Assembly: GCA_003140095.1 (NCBI GenBank)
Contig: PLIU01000110.1
Location: forward strand, 1 to 44,286
From: Verrucomicrobiales bacterium
Lineage (GTDB): Bacteria > Verrucomicrobiota > Verrucomicrobiia > Limisphaerales > Palsa-1400
Length of the DNA: 44,286 nucleotides
Direction: 5' to 3'
Shown here: in pieces, positions 23,018 through 32,511 of the stretch
Layout: every line of letters begins with the position of its first letter
Position numbering within the stretch: position 1 is the stretch's first letter
Program-made: the position numbers and the translations under genes
The notes under the pieces: model-generated
Database searches by the model: none
What the model saw: the letters and a program-made list of their open reading frames with translations, nothing else
Told to the model about the DNA's origin: nothing

Positions 23018-25201
23018 TTACCTTCGGGTTTCAACCGGAGTTTTATCCTCTTCTTCTTTGCCATAAGATCCATACCCGTAACCGTGATAATGAGAGTAAT
23101 AATAGCCGCCGCAGAGGCGACGGTTCGGCAAAAGGTTCAAGACAATCCCTCCAAGAGGGGCGTTAGCCCTTCTCAGAAATAGCACACTGCGCTCCACTAA
23201 TTTGCGCGACGTCTTGCAGCCATGAACCACCAGCACCACCATCTGCACTTTGCTGGCCAGCAGAAGCGTGTCGCTCACCGGCAAAAGCGGCGCTGCGTCA
23301 ATAACGATGCGGTCGAACTGAGTCAGTCCTTCGTTGAGAAATTGTTGGAAATCAGTCTGCATGAGCAACTCCGACGGGTTGGGCACGGAACGGCCGCTGG
23401 GCATCCAAAATAATGTTGAAATGTCTTTGTGTTGCTGGCAAAGCTGGTCAAATTTCGTGCGTCCCAAGAGGTAATCGGTGACGCCGGGCAAACGATGGCG
23501 TTTCCCGGTGAGAAACTCCTCAACCCTCGGGCGGTGCAAATCCATATCAACCAGCAGTGTGCGCAAACCCAGTTGCGCCAGGCTGGCCGCATAATTAACG
23601 GAGGCAAAAACTTTGCCTTCATTCGGTAGGGAGCTGGTAAAAAGATACGTTCTCCAGTTTTCTTCTCGCCCCAGCATCGAGATGGTGGCGCGCAAGGTGC
23701 GAAAGACTTCCGCTCCGGCGGAATTGCCATCCCCGACTGCCACCAATTTGTTGCTTGCTCCTGCGTCCTTCGGCAGCTTGGGTATAGCGCCCAAAACAGG
23801 CAGCAAGAAATGGCGCTCGACTTCATCCACCGTGCGGAAGGAAGTGTTAATGAAAGAAAGCACAAAGCTGATTCCCAAACCGACGGCCAGTCCGCCGAAA
23901 AGAGCCAGCCCGAAAATGAGTCTAATTCTTGGCGAAGCAGGCAGCTCGGGAGCCAAGGCTTTCTGAATGACTCGAATTCTTTCCGGCTTTATTTGTTCTG
24001 CGACCGTTGTCTCGTGGAGTCGGCTGATGAGGGCATCAAACTGTGCTTGGTCGGACTCCGCTTGGCGGGCGAGCACATTGAAATGGACGGCGGAGTCGCT
24101 GAGATGCATGGCGTTGGTTTCGGTGTCGTGAAACTCCGCCTCCAAACCGCGCTGGGAGGTCAAGGCATTTTGATGGATGATGCGCAGGCTTTCCTGCATG
24201 CGCGCGCGGGCCTTCAGCACCACTGCGGCCAGTTGTTGCTTGAGGCCGTCCAGTGAGGCGGCGGCCAAGACATATTTGGGATGCCTTTGGCGGCACCATA
24301 GGCGAATCAACACGAACGCATCGGCCTGCCGCTCCACTTCGCTGGAGATTTGCACCACGTCCGGGTCGGTGGCGATTTGCGGGTACGCCAGCAAGTCTTC
24401 GATATTGGTGCTCATTTTCAAGGAGTCCTGATAGGCTCCGTCGGCCTGCACGAGGTTGGCTTTGCTTTGCGTCAGGCGCTTGTTCAAGTCCTGAAGTTGC
24501 GGTGTAACAATGTCCTGGCTCTCTTGCAGAGAAACCAAGTGGCTTGTCTGGCGATAATCCTGCAAAGCTCGCTCGGACGCCTCCAGTTTGTCCTTCTGCC
24601 GATTGGCTTCCAATTGCAGAAATACTTTTGCGTTGGCGGTAGTGGTCCTTTGCATGAGCGCATCCTGTTCCAAATAGTTTTCAACCAGCGAATTGGCCAG
24701 TTGAGCGGCCAAGCGGGGGTCGGTATTGCGGACGGTAATGTCAATCAGACGCGTGTTGCCGCGCAACGAAGTTTTGACGTCATGCGCAAATCGTGTAATG
24801 GTTGCCTCGCGCGTCAACACCTTGGAACCCTTGGTCACAACCATCCCCTCTTGCGGCAGCAAATGATTTGTCTCCAGCACTTGTTCCAACAAAGCGGCGT
24901 TGCACAATTTCTCAACGACGGTGTACAGAATATCAAACCCGCGCATATCTTCGGATACCACCGGCTGGGCCTTGACGACTTTTGCGTCCTCTTGTTCCAC
25001 CTGGACCGTGCTGACCGCTTCATAAACGCGCAAAGCCCGTCCCACGTAAAAGGCGGCGGCCATCACCGCCAGCAGAACGCAGGAAACTATCAGCCAGCTT
25101 TTATCCTGCAGCAGCCGGATGACGCCGGGCAAATCCACAATGGCGCCGGAGGCGGAAGGTTTCGGCGAAGGAGGCAAATCAAGCGGCTCAAGGTTTTGCA
25201 T
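23018..25201 (-). CDS. Wzc-like polysaccharide co-polymerase / BY-kinase with altered Walker A
   Basis: A 727-residue protein. An N-terminal Wzz domain (first membrane helix ~33-55), a long coiled-coil periplasmic part (GSKVLTREATITRFAHDV, LQLEANRQKDKLEASERAL), and a second helix ~425-450 lead to a cytoplasmic BY-kinase domain. Walker A' LLVDMDLHRPR and Walker B IVIDAAP (D635) are present, but the Walker A loop reads PNEGK530-V-F where GK(S/T) is expected. The C-terminus has the tyrosine cluster GGYYYSHYHGYGYGSYG used for autophosphorylation. The family sets exopolysaccharide chain length and export. Loss of the Walker A hydroxyl residue predicts weak or absent kinase activity. Upstream DNA holds decayed IS copies, not a visible wza. 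Confidence 0.87.
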   Translation of the reverse strand: MQNLEPLDLPPSPKPSASGAIVDLPGVIRLLQDKSWLIVSCVLLAVMAAAFYVGRALRVYEAVSTVQVEQEDAKVVKAQPVVSEDMRGFDILYTVVEKLCNAALLEQVLETNHLLPQEGMVVTKGSKVLTREATITRFAHDVKTSLRGNTRLIDITVRNTDPRLAAQLANSLVENYLEQDALMQRTTTANAKVFLQLEANRQKDKLEASERALQDYRQTSHLVSLQESQDIVTPQLQDLNKRLTQSKANLVQADGAYQDSLKMSTNIEDLLAYPQIATDPDVVQISSEVERQADAFVLIRLWCRQRHPKYVLAAASLDGLKQQLAAVVLKARARMQESLRIIHQNALTSQRGLEAEFHDTETNAMHLSDSAVHFNVLARQAESDQAQFDALISRLHETTVAEQIKPERIRVIQKALAPELPASPRIRLIFGLALFGGLAVGLGISFVLSFINTSFRTVDEVERHFLLPVLGAIPKLPKDAGASNKLVAVGDGNSAGAEVFRTLRATISMLGREENWRTYLFTSSLPNEGKVFASVNYAASLAQLGLRTLLVDMDLHRPRVEEFLTGKRHRLPGVTDYLLGRTKFDQLCQQHKDISTLFWMPSGRSVPNPSELLMQTDFQQFLNEGLTQFDRIVIDAAPLLPVSDTLLLASKVQMVVLVVHGCKTSRKLVERSVLFLRRANAPLGGIVLNLLPNRRLCGGYYYSHYHGYGYGSYGKEEEDKTPVETRR

Positions 25202-25329
25202 AATCGTTACAAAACGAAATCAATCTTCCAAAAAGCTCTTTAGCCAACAGTAATAATGTCGTTTGGCAAAATTGCAAACGATTTTTTCGTCGGCTCTTTT
25301 GACAGGTGCGTTGCAAAAAAGTTCAAGGC

Positions 25330-26010
25330 TCAGGCCGCTTGGGCCCAAGATTGACTCCAAAGGTGATTCCAGCCGCCTGCTGAAAGCAGAGCGCAACGCA
25401 GGGCAAGGATGGCAGAAGCGCCGTCTGGGGTCCAGAACAATGCCGGATTGTTTGAGGCGTTGGCCGATGACGTGTTTGCATCCAGCCTCCACCAGCGCAA
25501 CGCGAAATCGAGTATTTAGAAAAAAATCGCGCGCGCAGGGCCTAGCGTCGCTATCGAGCCAACGGTTGGTTCATTAATTCGGAAGTGGACCGAAAGGGCG
25601 ATGCCAGCAGCCTGTCGAGGCTCGACCAAAAGGGCAGACCCCGCCCATCCTCCAACAGGGCGCTGCGCAAGGCCGCTTCGATCCATTGGGTGGAAACGGC
25701 GTGCTCCTGCTCCAGCCGCTGGGCCAAGAGTCTCAAGAAGGCTTCGGTTTCCTGCTGACGATTGGCTTGGACCTCTTGGAGTTTTTTTACGCTCCGCGTC
25801 GGAAGCGCGGGTCTGCGCGATCGTCAAATCGACAAATTCCTCGGCCAATTGCTGAAAAAAACGCTCATGGTTGGCCAGCGGCCAGCATTGCAGCTTGTGG
25901 AACGGCGGGGTGGCCGGTCTGCGGGATTGGACACAGAGCTTGCCTCGCTCCATGCGGGTGATGGCGTTGATCTCTTGGAGAATTTCCCGGCGGTGTTGTT
26001 CAGATTTCAT
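25330..26010 (-). pseudogene. ISKra4-like transposase remnant (internal deletion)
   Basis: The N-terminal piece from 26010 (MERGKLCVQSRRP, RFFQQLAEEFVDLTIAQTRASDAERKKTP) parallels the start of the larger copy at 27854. The C-terminal piece at ~25490-25330 reads EAGCKHVIGQRLKQSGIV and then, after a one-base shift, WTPDGASAILALRCALLS, the family C-terminus. The catalytic middle is missing. TTTTTTGCAACGCACC at ~25305-25320 may be near the IS end. Confidence 0.65.
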
Positions 26011-26143
26011 GCACTTTATCTATATTACAAGTACAAAGTTTCACTAAAATATTTACACATTAGGCAGCTAAAAGGTCAAAATTTTTCCAGCGCTGCACGA
26101 ACGGAGGGGTGCAGGACAAAATCGTTACCATCCTTGGCTGTTC

Positions 26144-27854
26144 TTAGGCAACTATTGGCAAAGGTTTACGATATTGTTCCCAGAACAGGGCAAATTGGCG
26201 GTTTTCCAGCAGTGAGCGAATGTCTAGGACGTTCTTTGCGCCTTTGACTCCCTAGAACATGCCCGACTGCTTAAGTCGCAGGCCGATGACGGTTTTGCAG
26301 CCGGCTTCGATCACTCCAGAGCCAATGAACAGGCCTCGTGCCAGATACTCGGCGTAACGCATCCTGTTGGTGTTGTTTTCGAAGTAAGCGATCTGTTTGA
26401 GGGCAGCTTCTCGCCGCAGGCCCCGACGAGGCAATGCCTGGCGTGCCTCCCGCAGGACGATCTCCAACCCGTCGGGTTGCTCCTTAAGCACCTTGGCCCA
26501 TTGCTCCCACTGAGTTTTGGAGGCGTCGGTTTTTTCTCCGAAAAGCGCTTCGGCCAGCAACTCCAGGTGCTCGGCGGCGTGAAAGAAATCCAGGATGAAG
26601 ACGGCCATGGGGAAGTTCACCCGCGCCAATTCCCACACCCAGGCGGCCCCGTCGCCCAGAAAAACAACCAACTTGGCCAGCGCCAGTCCCCGCCGGAACG
26701 CTTGGGCGCGCAGCAAGGGGCCAAACTCAGCGGCCGGTTCCAGTGTGGCCACATAAGAGGTGCTCTCAGGATCCCGTACCGGTTTACCCTCCTCATCTTC
26801 CTGGTCTGGGTGAAGACACAGCCCAGCTTCACCTCTCGAGTTTTGGCGGATTGATCGTCTTGCTTGCCTTTGCGCCCCTCCGTTTCCTCTGGACGAACGG
26901 GAAGGCCTGTGCCGTCACCCTCGACATAGAACACTTGGTCCGGCGGCGGCAGGCACAGTGGAGGACTGGGCCGAGGCCATTGGGCCATCTGCGGCCCCAG
27001 GCGATTGACCATGCGCTGGATCCGCCGGCCATTGATCGTCAAGCCTCTGTACTCATTGAGGCTGGCGGCCGCCGCCTCGTAATGCTCGACCGCCCCGGCC
27101 CGACACATCAGTCGCGCTAAAGCGGGCGTGCAACCCTCTACCATCCCAAGCGCCTCGTCCAGAGGAGCGCGGCCCCCGCCTTGGCCGTCGGTGTAATAGT
27201 TGCGCCGCACACAGAGCGGGCCGAGCAGGGTGTCCACCGTCGTAGGTCGGGCCGCATAGCACTTTTCCCCGGCTCTGCGTGGTCGCGCTCCAACCGACAA
27301 TTGGCATCGTTGAACAACTCTTCCAAGGCGTGCCGACCATCCTGCCGCAGAGCTTCGCGCAGCCCCAACTCCAGCCAAACTGTGGGCCCAAGCTTCCTTC
27401 GGTCGCCAGACGCGCTTTGGCTAGGGCGATGAAGGCCTCGACTTCCGAGGCGGTTTCTCGGCGGACCGACGTTTGGAGTTTTTTTTGCATCGGCGGCGGG
27501 CCGCGTGGCGCGGGTGTGCTGCACGGTCAACTCGATGCATTGCTGGGCCAGTTGCTCAAACTGCTGGCGGCCTTCCACCGCCTGGCGCAACTGCTCGGCG
27601 CGAGGGCCGGCCAACCGTTGGGAGTGGTTCTGGCCTTCCTGCCAAACCTGATACTTGTAGTAGGGGCCCAGCGAATGGCTGGGGTCGGCCCCCGGTCGAA
27701 ACTCGGCTTTGAGGGAGCCGTATTCCATTTGGTCGATCCGGGCCATTTTTTGGAGGATCACCTGACGCTGCTCGATAAATTTGCTCACACCGGGAGTCCG
27801 TGCCGGTGGCAAACCGGTCAGGCCTGCAGGATCACGTTTTGTTTCCATGATCAT
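26144..27854 (-). pseudogene. ISKra4-like transposase, multiply broken
   Basis: Starts at 27854 after GGAAAGAAA. The N-terminus (FIEQRQVILQKMARIDQMEYG, QQFEQLAQQCIELTVQHTRA), middle (TPALARLMCRAGAVEHYEAAAASL, VFYVEGDGTGLPVRPEE) and C-terminal core (LAKLVVFLGDGAAWVWELA, FPMAVFILDFFHAAEHLELL, GSGVIEAGCKTVIGLRLKQSGMF) lie in at least three frames. After SGMF the codon is TAG where the family has TGG (W), and the frame then continues GVKGAKNVLDIRSLLENRQ to a natural stop at 26144. So frameshifts and one nonsense substitution have killed it. Assignment to ISKra4 rests on the LGDGA...HAAEHL and EAGCKTVIGxRLKQSGM motifs. Confidence 0.75.
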
Positions 27855-28172
27855 TTTCTTTCCGCATTGCGCAGTGAAAGCGGGGGTCAATTGTCTTTCT
27901 ACATCGGCGAAGCTTGCTGCAAATGGACAAAACTGTGGTTTGACACCTTCAAATGTGTCCGATCCTCCTACACCAAGCCGATGCGGGTGGTCGTTAATTC
28001 CAACTCTTGAAATTCTCAATCCCTGGCGACTGGAGCGAAAACCCGCGCTTATTCTCCAAGCCCCGAAATCGTTATCCGGAGACGTTAGAATATCCGCATG
28101 CCCATCAACAAAAACATAAGCTTTGACGAATTTGCCACGGGGAGATCGCGTTGCTTCCTTTTCCCGGAGCAA

Positions 28173-28594
28173 AATGGTCTAACCCGGATGGGCAAAACCG
28201 TTCAGGTCACCACCAGATACAATCTCCCAATTTGAATCTGAAAGACCCTCGTTCGGCCGGATTTTTGGACATGTTTCAATCGCCTGCCGCCCAATGTTCA
28301 TAAGACCGCGCGCAAGAATTTCGCCCTTTGGAAAAAACAGCCCAGCTTGAAATCTCTCGCCTTCAAGAAAATCAAGCACGATCTTTGGTCAGTGCGGGCG
28401 GCGTCGGGTTTCCGCCCCCTGGCAACCGTTTGGTGACGGCCGTTTCCTGTGGTTTTGGATCGCGACGCATGATGAATATGAGCGGCTATTGCGCAAGCTC
28501 TGATCTGCGGAAGACTTTATCCCGCGGAATCGAGTTTCGGCTCGACGGAGTTGCCCTGCCGTTGATGCAAGCACTTTGCAAAAAGTGCGGCGGC
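28173..28594. other. Stretch without a convincing gene
   Basis: These 422 bases separate the IS remnant from the CNNM operon. A minus-strand frame at 28379-28179 (FLEGERFQAGLFFPKGEILARG) and, in another frame below 28172, VFVDGHADILTSPDNDFG look vaguely like the C-terminal H-X9-DG part of a prepilin-type protein, but frames are broken and no start is visible. Confidence 0.3.
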
Positions 28595-29926
28595 CTAGTC
28601 CGCAGGCTTGGGGGGTTCGGGTTGGCGCGTCAACGTGAGCCGCGCAACTTTCATGCCTTCGGTGCGATCGACGCGCAAAAGGTACGCGCCCAGGGTCAGG
28701 GTGTCGCCCGTTTTGGGGAAGCCGCCGCGCCGTTGGGTGACCCAGCCGCTGGTGGTGGCGACGTTGTCGCCGGAAAGATTTTGGCCCACCAGATCGGCCA
28801 ACTCGTGCAAGGGCAGCGCGCCGTCAAGTTCCCACTGGTCCGGGCCGCGCCGCAGCAGCAGCGGCTTCTCCTGGTCGAATTCATCCTGGATTTGTCCGAC
28901 CAGTTCCTCCAGGACATTTTCCAAAGTGACCATGCCAACGGTGCCGCCGAATTCATCAACCACGATGGCGAAATGAAGTTTGCGCTCCAGGAAGAGCTGG
29001 AGCAGTTTTTCCAGCCGGGTGGTTTCCGGCACGTAGATCAACTTGCGCGCCACCGGCGCCAGGTCCTTGCCGCGCGCGGCCTGGCTGCGCAAGGCGAAGA
29101 GGTCCTTGATGTGAACGACGCCGAGCATCTTGTCCAGGTCGCCGTCTTCGCAGAGCGGGAAACGCGAATAGCGGGTTTTCTCGGCCAACTCCAGGCATTC
29201 GCGCAAGGCGGCCTCGGTGTTGAAGGCGGCGATTTCCATGCGCGGACGCATGACGTTGCGCACGATGCGGTGGCTCAGGTCCAGCGCGTTCAGAATGATT
29301 TCGTGGCCCAGGCGCGTGGCGCCGGCGCGGCTTTGGTTGAGCATCAGACGCAACTCCTCCTCGGAATGAATCGAGAGCGGCGAGCCGGACGGCTCGATGC
29401 CCACGCGGCGCAAGAGCCATTGCGCGGCATGATTGAGGATCCAATTGAAGGGATAGGAGGCACGGTAAAACCAGTGCAGCGGCGTAGCGATGGACAAAGC
29501 CACCGGCAGCGCCCGTTGAATGGCAAACCATTTCGGACCCAATTCGCCCAGCACGATTTGCAGAAAGGTGGCAGTGGTGAAGCCGATGGCGAAAGCGGCG
29601 GATTTCTGGACGTGGGGCGAGGCGACGCCCAGCCATTGCAAGGGCGGCGCGAGCAAGGAAAGGAAAACAGGCTCCGCCAGCCAGCCCAGGCCGAGGCTGG
29701 CCATGGTAATGCCCAGTTGCGTGGCGCTGAGGTAGGAGTTGAGCCGGCGCAGAATGTGCCGGGCCAGCCGCGCGCGGCGGTTCCCCGCCACGATCAACGC
29801 GTCCAGTTGCGTGTCGCGCAGTTTGACCAAGGCGAACTCGGCCGCGACAAAGAAGCCGTTGGCCAGGACAATGGCCAGCATGCCCAACAGATGAAGCGCG
29901 TCTGCGGCCAGGGTGTCGCTGTTCAT
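28595..29926 (-). CDS. CNNM/CBS transporter-associated protein (HlyC/CorC family), third of three
   Basis: A 443-residue membrane protein: an N-terminal CNNM domain (ANGFFVAAEFALVKLRDTQLD, LGITMASLGLGWLAEP), two CBS domains (VMRPRMEIAAFNTEAALRECLELAEKTRYSRFPLCEDGDLDKMLGVVHIKDL and the following FVIVDEFGG-like HFAIVVDEFGGTVGMVTLENVLEELVG), and the C-terminal CorC_HlyC domain (GDTLTLGAYLLRVDRTEGMKVARLTL). The family is linked to Mg2+/Co2+ export or resistance. It starts inside the stop of the previous gene (ATGA, 29926-29923). Confidence 0.9.
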   Translation of the reverse strand: MNSDTLAADALHLLGMLAIVLANGFFVAAEFALVKLRDTQLDALIVAGNRRARLARHILRRLNSYLSATQLGITMASLGLGWLAEPVFLSLLAPPLQWLGVASPHVQKSAAFAIGFTTATFLQIVLGELGPKWFAIQRALPVALSIATPLHWFYRASYPFNWILNHAAQWLLRRVGIEPSGSPLSIHSEEELRLMLNQSRAGATRLGHEIILNALDLSHRIVRNVMRPRMEIAAFNTEAALRECLELAEKTRYSRFPLCEDGDLDKMLGVVHIKDLFALRSQAARGKDLAPVARKLIYVPETTRLEKLLQLFLERKLHFAIVVDEFGGTVGMVTLENVLEELVGQIQDEFDQEKPLLLRRGPDQWELDGALPLHELADLVGQNLSGDNVATTSGWVTQRRGGFPKTGDTLTLGAYLLRVDRTEGMKVARLTLTRQPEPPKPAD

Positions 29927-30909
29927 AAGTTGAGTTCGCCGAAGATCAGTTTGAGCACGTCCTGCAAGGTAATGATGCCGGCCTCACGGTTGTCACGGCC
30001 CAACACCACCGCCAGACGCCAGCCGGTGTGTTGCATGCGGCGCAGGGCTTCCTCCAAATGCAAGTCCTCCGGCAAATAGAAGGCGGGTTGCAAATAGTCC
30101 CGCGCCGGGCGGGCGGGATCGACATCCTTGGAGAAGAGCACGTGTTCCAGATTGACGATGCCTGTGATGCGCCGGGTGGAACGGTCCACAGCCGGCACGC
30201 GCGTCAGGTTCAAATGGCGGCAGAGAGCGATGGCCTCGGAGATGGGTTTATCGGCGGCGAAGGTGACGACGTTGGCCAGTGGCACCATGACGTGGCGGAC
30301 GCGCAAATTGGGCAGGTCCAGGACGCGATTGATCATGGATCTTTCTTCGGTGGTCAAGTTGCGGGCGGCCTCCTGCATGACGAAGCGCAATTCGTCGCGG
30401 CTGCCGAAGAGGCGGCCCGTGTGGGCCTGGCCGCCGGTCCAATGCAACAGGCCGCGCGAAAACCATGCCACCACGGCCACCAACGGCGCCAGCAACCGGT
30501 GAATGAGCCGGAAGGGCGCGGCCCAGGCCAGCGACAGCACGTTGGGATAACGCTGGAAGAGCGTCTTGGGCGCCAATTCGCAAACGACGTAAAAGATAAA
30601 GACGCCCGCGATCAACACGGACGCTTCCGCCAGCCGCCGGTTTCCGAGCCAATGGCGCAATTGCATCACGCCCAGGCTGAAAAGGACGAAGTTGACGACC
30701 GTGTTGCCAACCAGGATGGTCCACAGGAAATCTTCCGGGTTTTGCAGGAAGCCGTGCAAGAGGGCCGCGCGCCGGTCGCCGCTGCGCATGCGTTGGCGGA
30801 TGCGAAAGCGGTTCAAGGCCAGCACGCCCGTTTCCATGCCTGAAAAAAGAAAGGAGAGCGCGACGCACAACAGCGCCACCAGCAAAACCAGAATGTCGCT
30901 GTCTGTCAT
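29923..30909 (-). CDS. CNNM/CBS domain protein, second of three
   Basis: A 328-residue paralogue with CNNM helices (LLVALLCVALSFLFSGMETGVLALNRFRIRQRM, IAGVFIFYVVCELAPKTLFQRYP) and two CBS domains (VRHVMVPLANVVTFAADKPISEAI and WRLAVVLGRDNREAGIITLQDVLKLIFGEL). It stops there, so it lacks the CorC_HlyC domain of its neighbours. The in-frame extension upstream of 30909 is antisense-like and rejected; the ATG at 30909 overlaps the upstream gene's stop by four bases. The short form may pair with the flanking paralogues in a mixed complex (inference). Confidence 0.87.
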   Translation of the reverse strand: MTDSDILVLLVALLCVALSFLFSGMETGVLALNRFRIRQRMRSGDRRAALLHGFLQNPEDFLWTILVGNTVVNFVLFSLGVMQLRHWLGNRRLAEASVLIAGVFIFYVVCELAPKTLFQRYPNVLSLAWAAPFRLIHRLLAPLVAVVAWFSRGLLHWTGGQAHTGRLFGSRDELRFVMQEAARNLTTEERSMINRVLDLPNLRVRHVMVPLANVVTFAADKPISEAIALCRHLNLTRVPAVDRSTRRITGIVNLEHVLFSKDVDPARPARDYLQPAFYLPEDLHLEEALRRMQHTGWRLAVVLGRDNREAGIITLQDVLKLIFGELNL

Positions 30910-32135
30910 CGCTTTTTGACCACTTCGACCAGGAGGTCGCGAATGCGGCGTTCGTCGGCCGCCTGTACTGTCAAGCGCAAGCCCGCCACCGTGACCGATT
31001 CCCCGGCCGCGGGCACGACCTCGAATTGTTGGAGCGCCAGACCGGCCATGGTTTCGCAGCCGGGGAATTCGGGCAGTTGGGGATACTCGCGGCGGAAATT
31101 GTCCAGGCGCAATCCGCCGCTGACGTGCCAGCGGTTTTCGGCCAGCTTTTCCAGGATGGCGCGTTCGGTGGCGTGCTCGCTGCGAATCTCGCCCAACACT
31201 TCGGCCAGGATGTCCTCGATGGTCACGATGCCGGCAGTGCCGCCAAATTCGTCCAGGACGATGGCCAAGCCGCGTTGCTGGCGTTGCAGGCTCTTCAACA
31301 ACGGCAACAGGTTCATGCTCTCCGGGACGAAAGAGGGAAACTCGATGGCCAAGGCCAGGTCCGCCGCCGAGTCCAGCAGCAGGGCGCGCGTGTTGAGAAC
31401 GCCCACAATCGTATCGAGCGATTCGTCGTAGATCGGCAGCCGGCGATGTTTGAAACGGCGGGCGGCCTCGATCATTTCCGGCACGGAGAGATCGTCTGAG
31501 ATGCAGGCCATTTGCGCCCGGGCCTTCATGACCTCGCCCGCGTGGCGGCGGTCCAGATTGATGATTTGCAGGATGATTTCCTTTTCGCCCGCCGCCAGCG
31601 CGCCTTGCTGATAAGCCATTTCGAGCAACTCCTGATACTCCGCGTCGGAAAGCCCGGCGGCGGGGGCGGGGAGATTGGGGAAAGCGCGCAGAGCCAAGTT
31701 GGTCAGACGTTGCGCCACGCGCCGCAGGGGGCGGCTGAACTTTTGCAAAAAGAGCATCAGGCGGGCGACGCGCAACGCCCAGAGTTCGGGCGCGCGGACG
31801 GCGAGAGTCTTTGGCGCCACCTCGCCGCCAAAGAGAATCAATACCAGCAACGCCGCCAGCACGGCTGGCAATGGCCACGCGCGCCGCAGCGCCAGCAGCA
31901 GGGCAATGGCCACGATGCCGGCGTTGGCGAAGCTATTGCCCAGCACCAGCGTGGCCAGCAAATCCTGCGGCTCGGACAAGAGCCGGCTGATGATTTTGCC
32001 CAGAGCAGGCGAGCGCGCTTCCAACTGCCGCAACTGCCATTTGCCCAGGGAGAAGAGCGACGTTTCGGCCAGCGCGAAGAAGAAGCTGGCGCCGGCAAAG
32101 AGAACCAGGACCACCAATGCCAACGTCGGCGTCAT
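30906..32135 (-). CDS. CNNM/CBS protein with CorC_HlyC domain, first of three
   Basis: A 409-residue paralogue: CNNM domain (FAGASFFFALAETSLFSLGKWQLRQLE, FGGEVAPKTLAVR), CBS pair (EVMKARAQMACISDDLSVPEMIEAARRFKHRRLPIYDESLDTIVGVLNTRALL; GLAIVLDEFGGTAGIVTIEDILAEVLGEI) and C-terminal CorC_HlyC domain (GLALQQFEVVPAAGESVTVAGLRLTVQAADERRI). ATG at 32135 is chosen because it begins the first membrane helix; the open frame begins 51 bases upstream. It heads a run of three genes with ATGA overlaps, so stoichiometric expression is expected. Confidence 0.9.
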   Translation of the reverse strand: MTPTLALVVLVLFAGASFFFALAETSLFSLGKWQLRQLEARSPALGKIISRLLSEPQDLLATLVLGNSFANAGIVAIALLLALRRAWPLPAVLAALLVLILFGGEVAPKTLAVRAPELWALRVARLMLFLQKFSRPLRRVAQRLTNLALRAFPNLPAPAAGLSDAEYQELLEMAYQQGALAAGEKEIILQIINLDRRHAGEVMKARAQMACISDDLSVPEMIEAARRFKHRRLPIYDESLDTIVGVLNTRALLLDSAADLALAIEFPSFVPESMNLLPLLKSLQRQQRGLAIVLDEFGGTAGIVTIEDILAEVLGEIRSEHATERAILEKLAENRWHVSGGLRLDNFRREYPQLPEFPGCETMAGLALQQFEVVPAAGESVTVAGLRLTVQAADERRIRDLLVEVVKKR

Positions 32136-32328
32136 CAATGGAAGATTGGGGCAGAACGGCCCGGCGCAAAAGGTAAAAATCCGCAAAAACGAAGCTGCCG
32201 GCGCCAGCGAGTCTCTTTGGCCAACCTATCCTGTTGGCATTCCCAATTTTTATGTTGACCCAATGTGTGCGCTGGTTGGAGCGGGGAGATCATGAGGGAA
32301 ATGCAGGCGGCCCGCCGGAAAAGAAACA

Positions 32329-32348
32329 GGCGCCCCACCCGGGGCGCC
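32329..32348. other. GC-rich perfect hairpin between divergent operons
   Basis: GGCGCCCC-ACCC-GGGGCGCC, eight paired bases. On the minus strand a pyrimidine-rich TGTTTCTTTTCC follows. It lies between the CNNM operon start and larB. The rest of 32136-32511 contains no gene I can support. It may be an insulator or part of a leader. Confidence 0.45.
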
Positions 32349-32511
32349 CCATGAAAACTAACTCTACTGCAAGGAAAAGCCTACTGGAATTCTGCGTAGT
32401 TGTCTGTAAGGCGAATCACCTCTTTTTTTGTGAGGTCACGCCCTACAGAGGCAGTGCCTGGAGCATTTTCCAGCGTGACCGGGCCGCCCTTTGGTGTATT
32501 TTGCGGGTGCT

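Noticed and set aside
28328-30079. 583-codon open frame on the + strand
   Set aside because: Antisense shadow of the CNNM genes, which have clear domain motifs on the minus strand; composition is Gln/Gly/Arg-rich and repeat-free of known domains.
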